Of a stretch of 64,000 nucleotides of DNA, positions 63,997 through 64,000 are shown piece by piece. The stretch comes from Streptomyces antimycoticus (GTDB taxonomy: Bacteria > Actinomycetota > Actinomycetes > Streptomycetales > Streptomycetaceae): positions 7,440,001-7,504,000 of the forward strand of contig NZ_BJHV01000001.1 of the NCBI RefSeq assembly GCF_005405925.1. Direction: 5' to 3'. The notes below the pieces were generated by a model. It was not told the origin of the DNA and did not search any database. It saw only the letters and a program-made list of their open reading frames with translations. Within the stretch, counting starts at the first letter, position 1. Each line of letters opens with the position of its first letter. The position numbers and the translations under genes were made by a program.

Positions 63997-64000
63997 GGTG

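Noticed and set aside
1..64000. CRISPR arrays, insertion sequences, prophage, tRNA or rRNA genes
   Set aside because: None seen on either strand. The only regular repeat is the 19-bp array, which has no spacers, and no transposase or integrase motifs occur.

Overview
This window is a high-G+C actinomycete chromosome, and the gene set identifies it as Streptomyces. It contains whiH directly upstream of the principal sigma factor gene hrdB, a second type II topoisomerase pair (parE and parC), the division gene sepH, the cutRS two-component system, and the dut / DUF3710 / OB-fold / DUF3159 / trkA block that actinobacteria keep near the principal sigma gene. Nearly all genes are chromosomal core genes. 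I see no prophage, insertion sequence, CRISPR array, rRNA or tRNA.

Layout. 1-4 kb: a TetR repressor diverges from an ABC-F / histidine phosphatase / ADP-ribosylglycohydrolase operon, with two copies of a palindromic operator between them. 4-11.4 kb: RNase HII, conserved hypotheticals, a RecQ helicase fused to a phosphoribosyltransferase-like domain, a DUF4192 protein and an NrtR-like Nudix regulator. A perfect palindrome made of two DnaA boxes lies in the recQ/DUF4192 promoter. 11.5-21 kb: an ABC transporter with two frame breaks, whiH, hrdB, a trypsin-like protease, a small zinc-ribbon protein and parE. 21-27.4 kb: a DUF485/SSS symporter pair facing a CitA/DcuS-type two-component system, an iron-box-controlled sucrase/ferredoxin-like gene and a Sel1-like gene. 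27.4-36 kb: a 19-bp tandem repeat array, parC, an M16 peptidase pair, a c-di-AMP (ydaO) riboswitch in front of an M23 peptidase, a GntR regulator and ptsH. 36-50.8 kb: a PatA-type GNAT/acyl-CoA synthetase fusion, DUF5998, a phosphodiesterase, thymidine kinase, a VOC protein, a sulfurtransferase, sepH, an FAD oxidase, an MFS permease, ferrochelatase and an inositol monophosphatase. 51-64 kb: cutRS, DUF4193, the dut region, a secreted protein with an internal duplication, kdpDE, OB-fold/DUF3159 and trkA.

A notable property of the sequence is seven apparent single-base losses, each of one G on the + strand. They break five otherwise normal genes: the ABC transporter (two), ferrochelatase (two), cutS, a hotdog thioesterase and a DUF3159 gene. 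Because several of these are housekeeping genes, base-calling or assembly error is the likeliest cause. The strongest regulatory observations are the DnaA-box palindrome, a sigma-WhiG-like promoter placed for a leaderless whiH transcript, the TetR operator pair, the iron box touching a start codon, the ydaO riboswitch and the Nudix autoregulatory palindrome.
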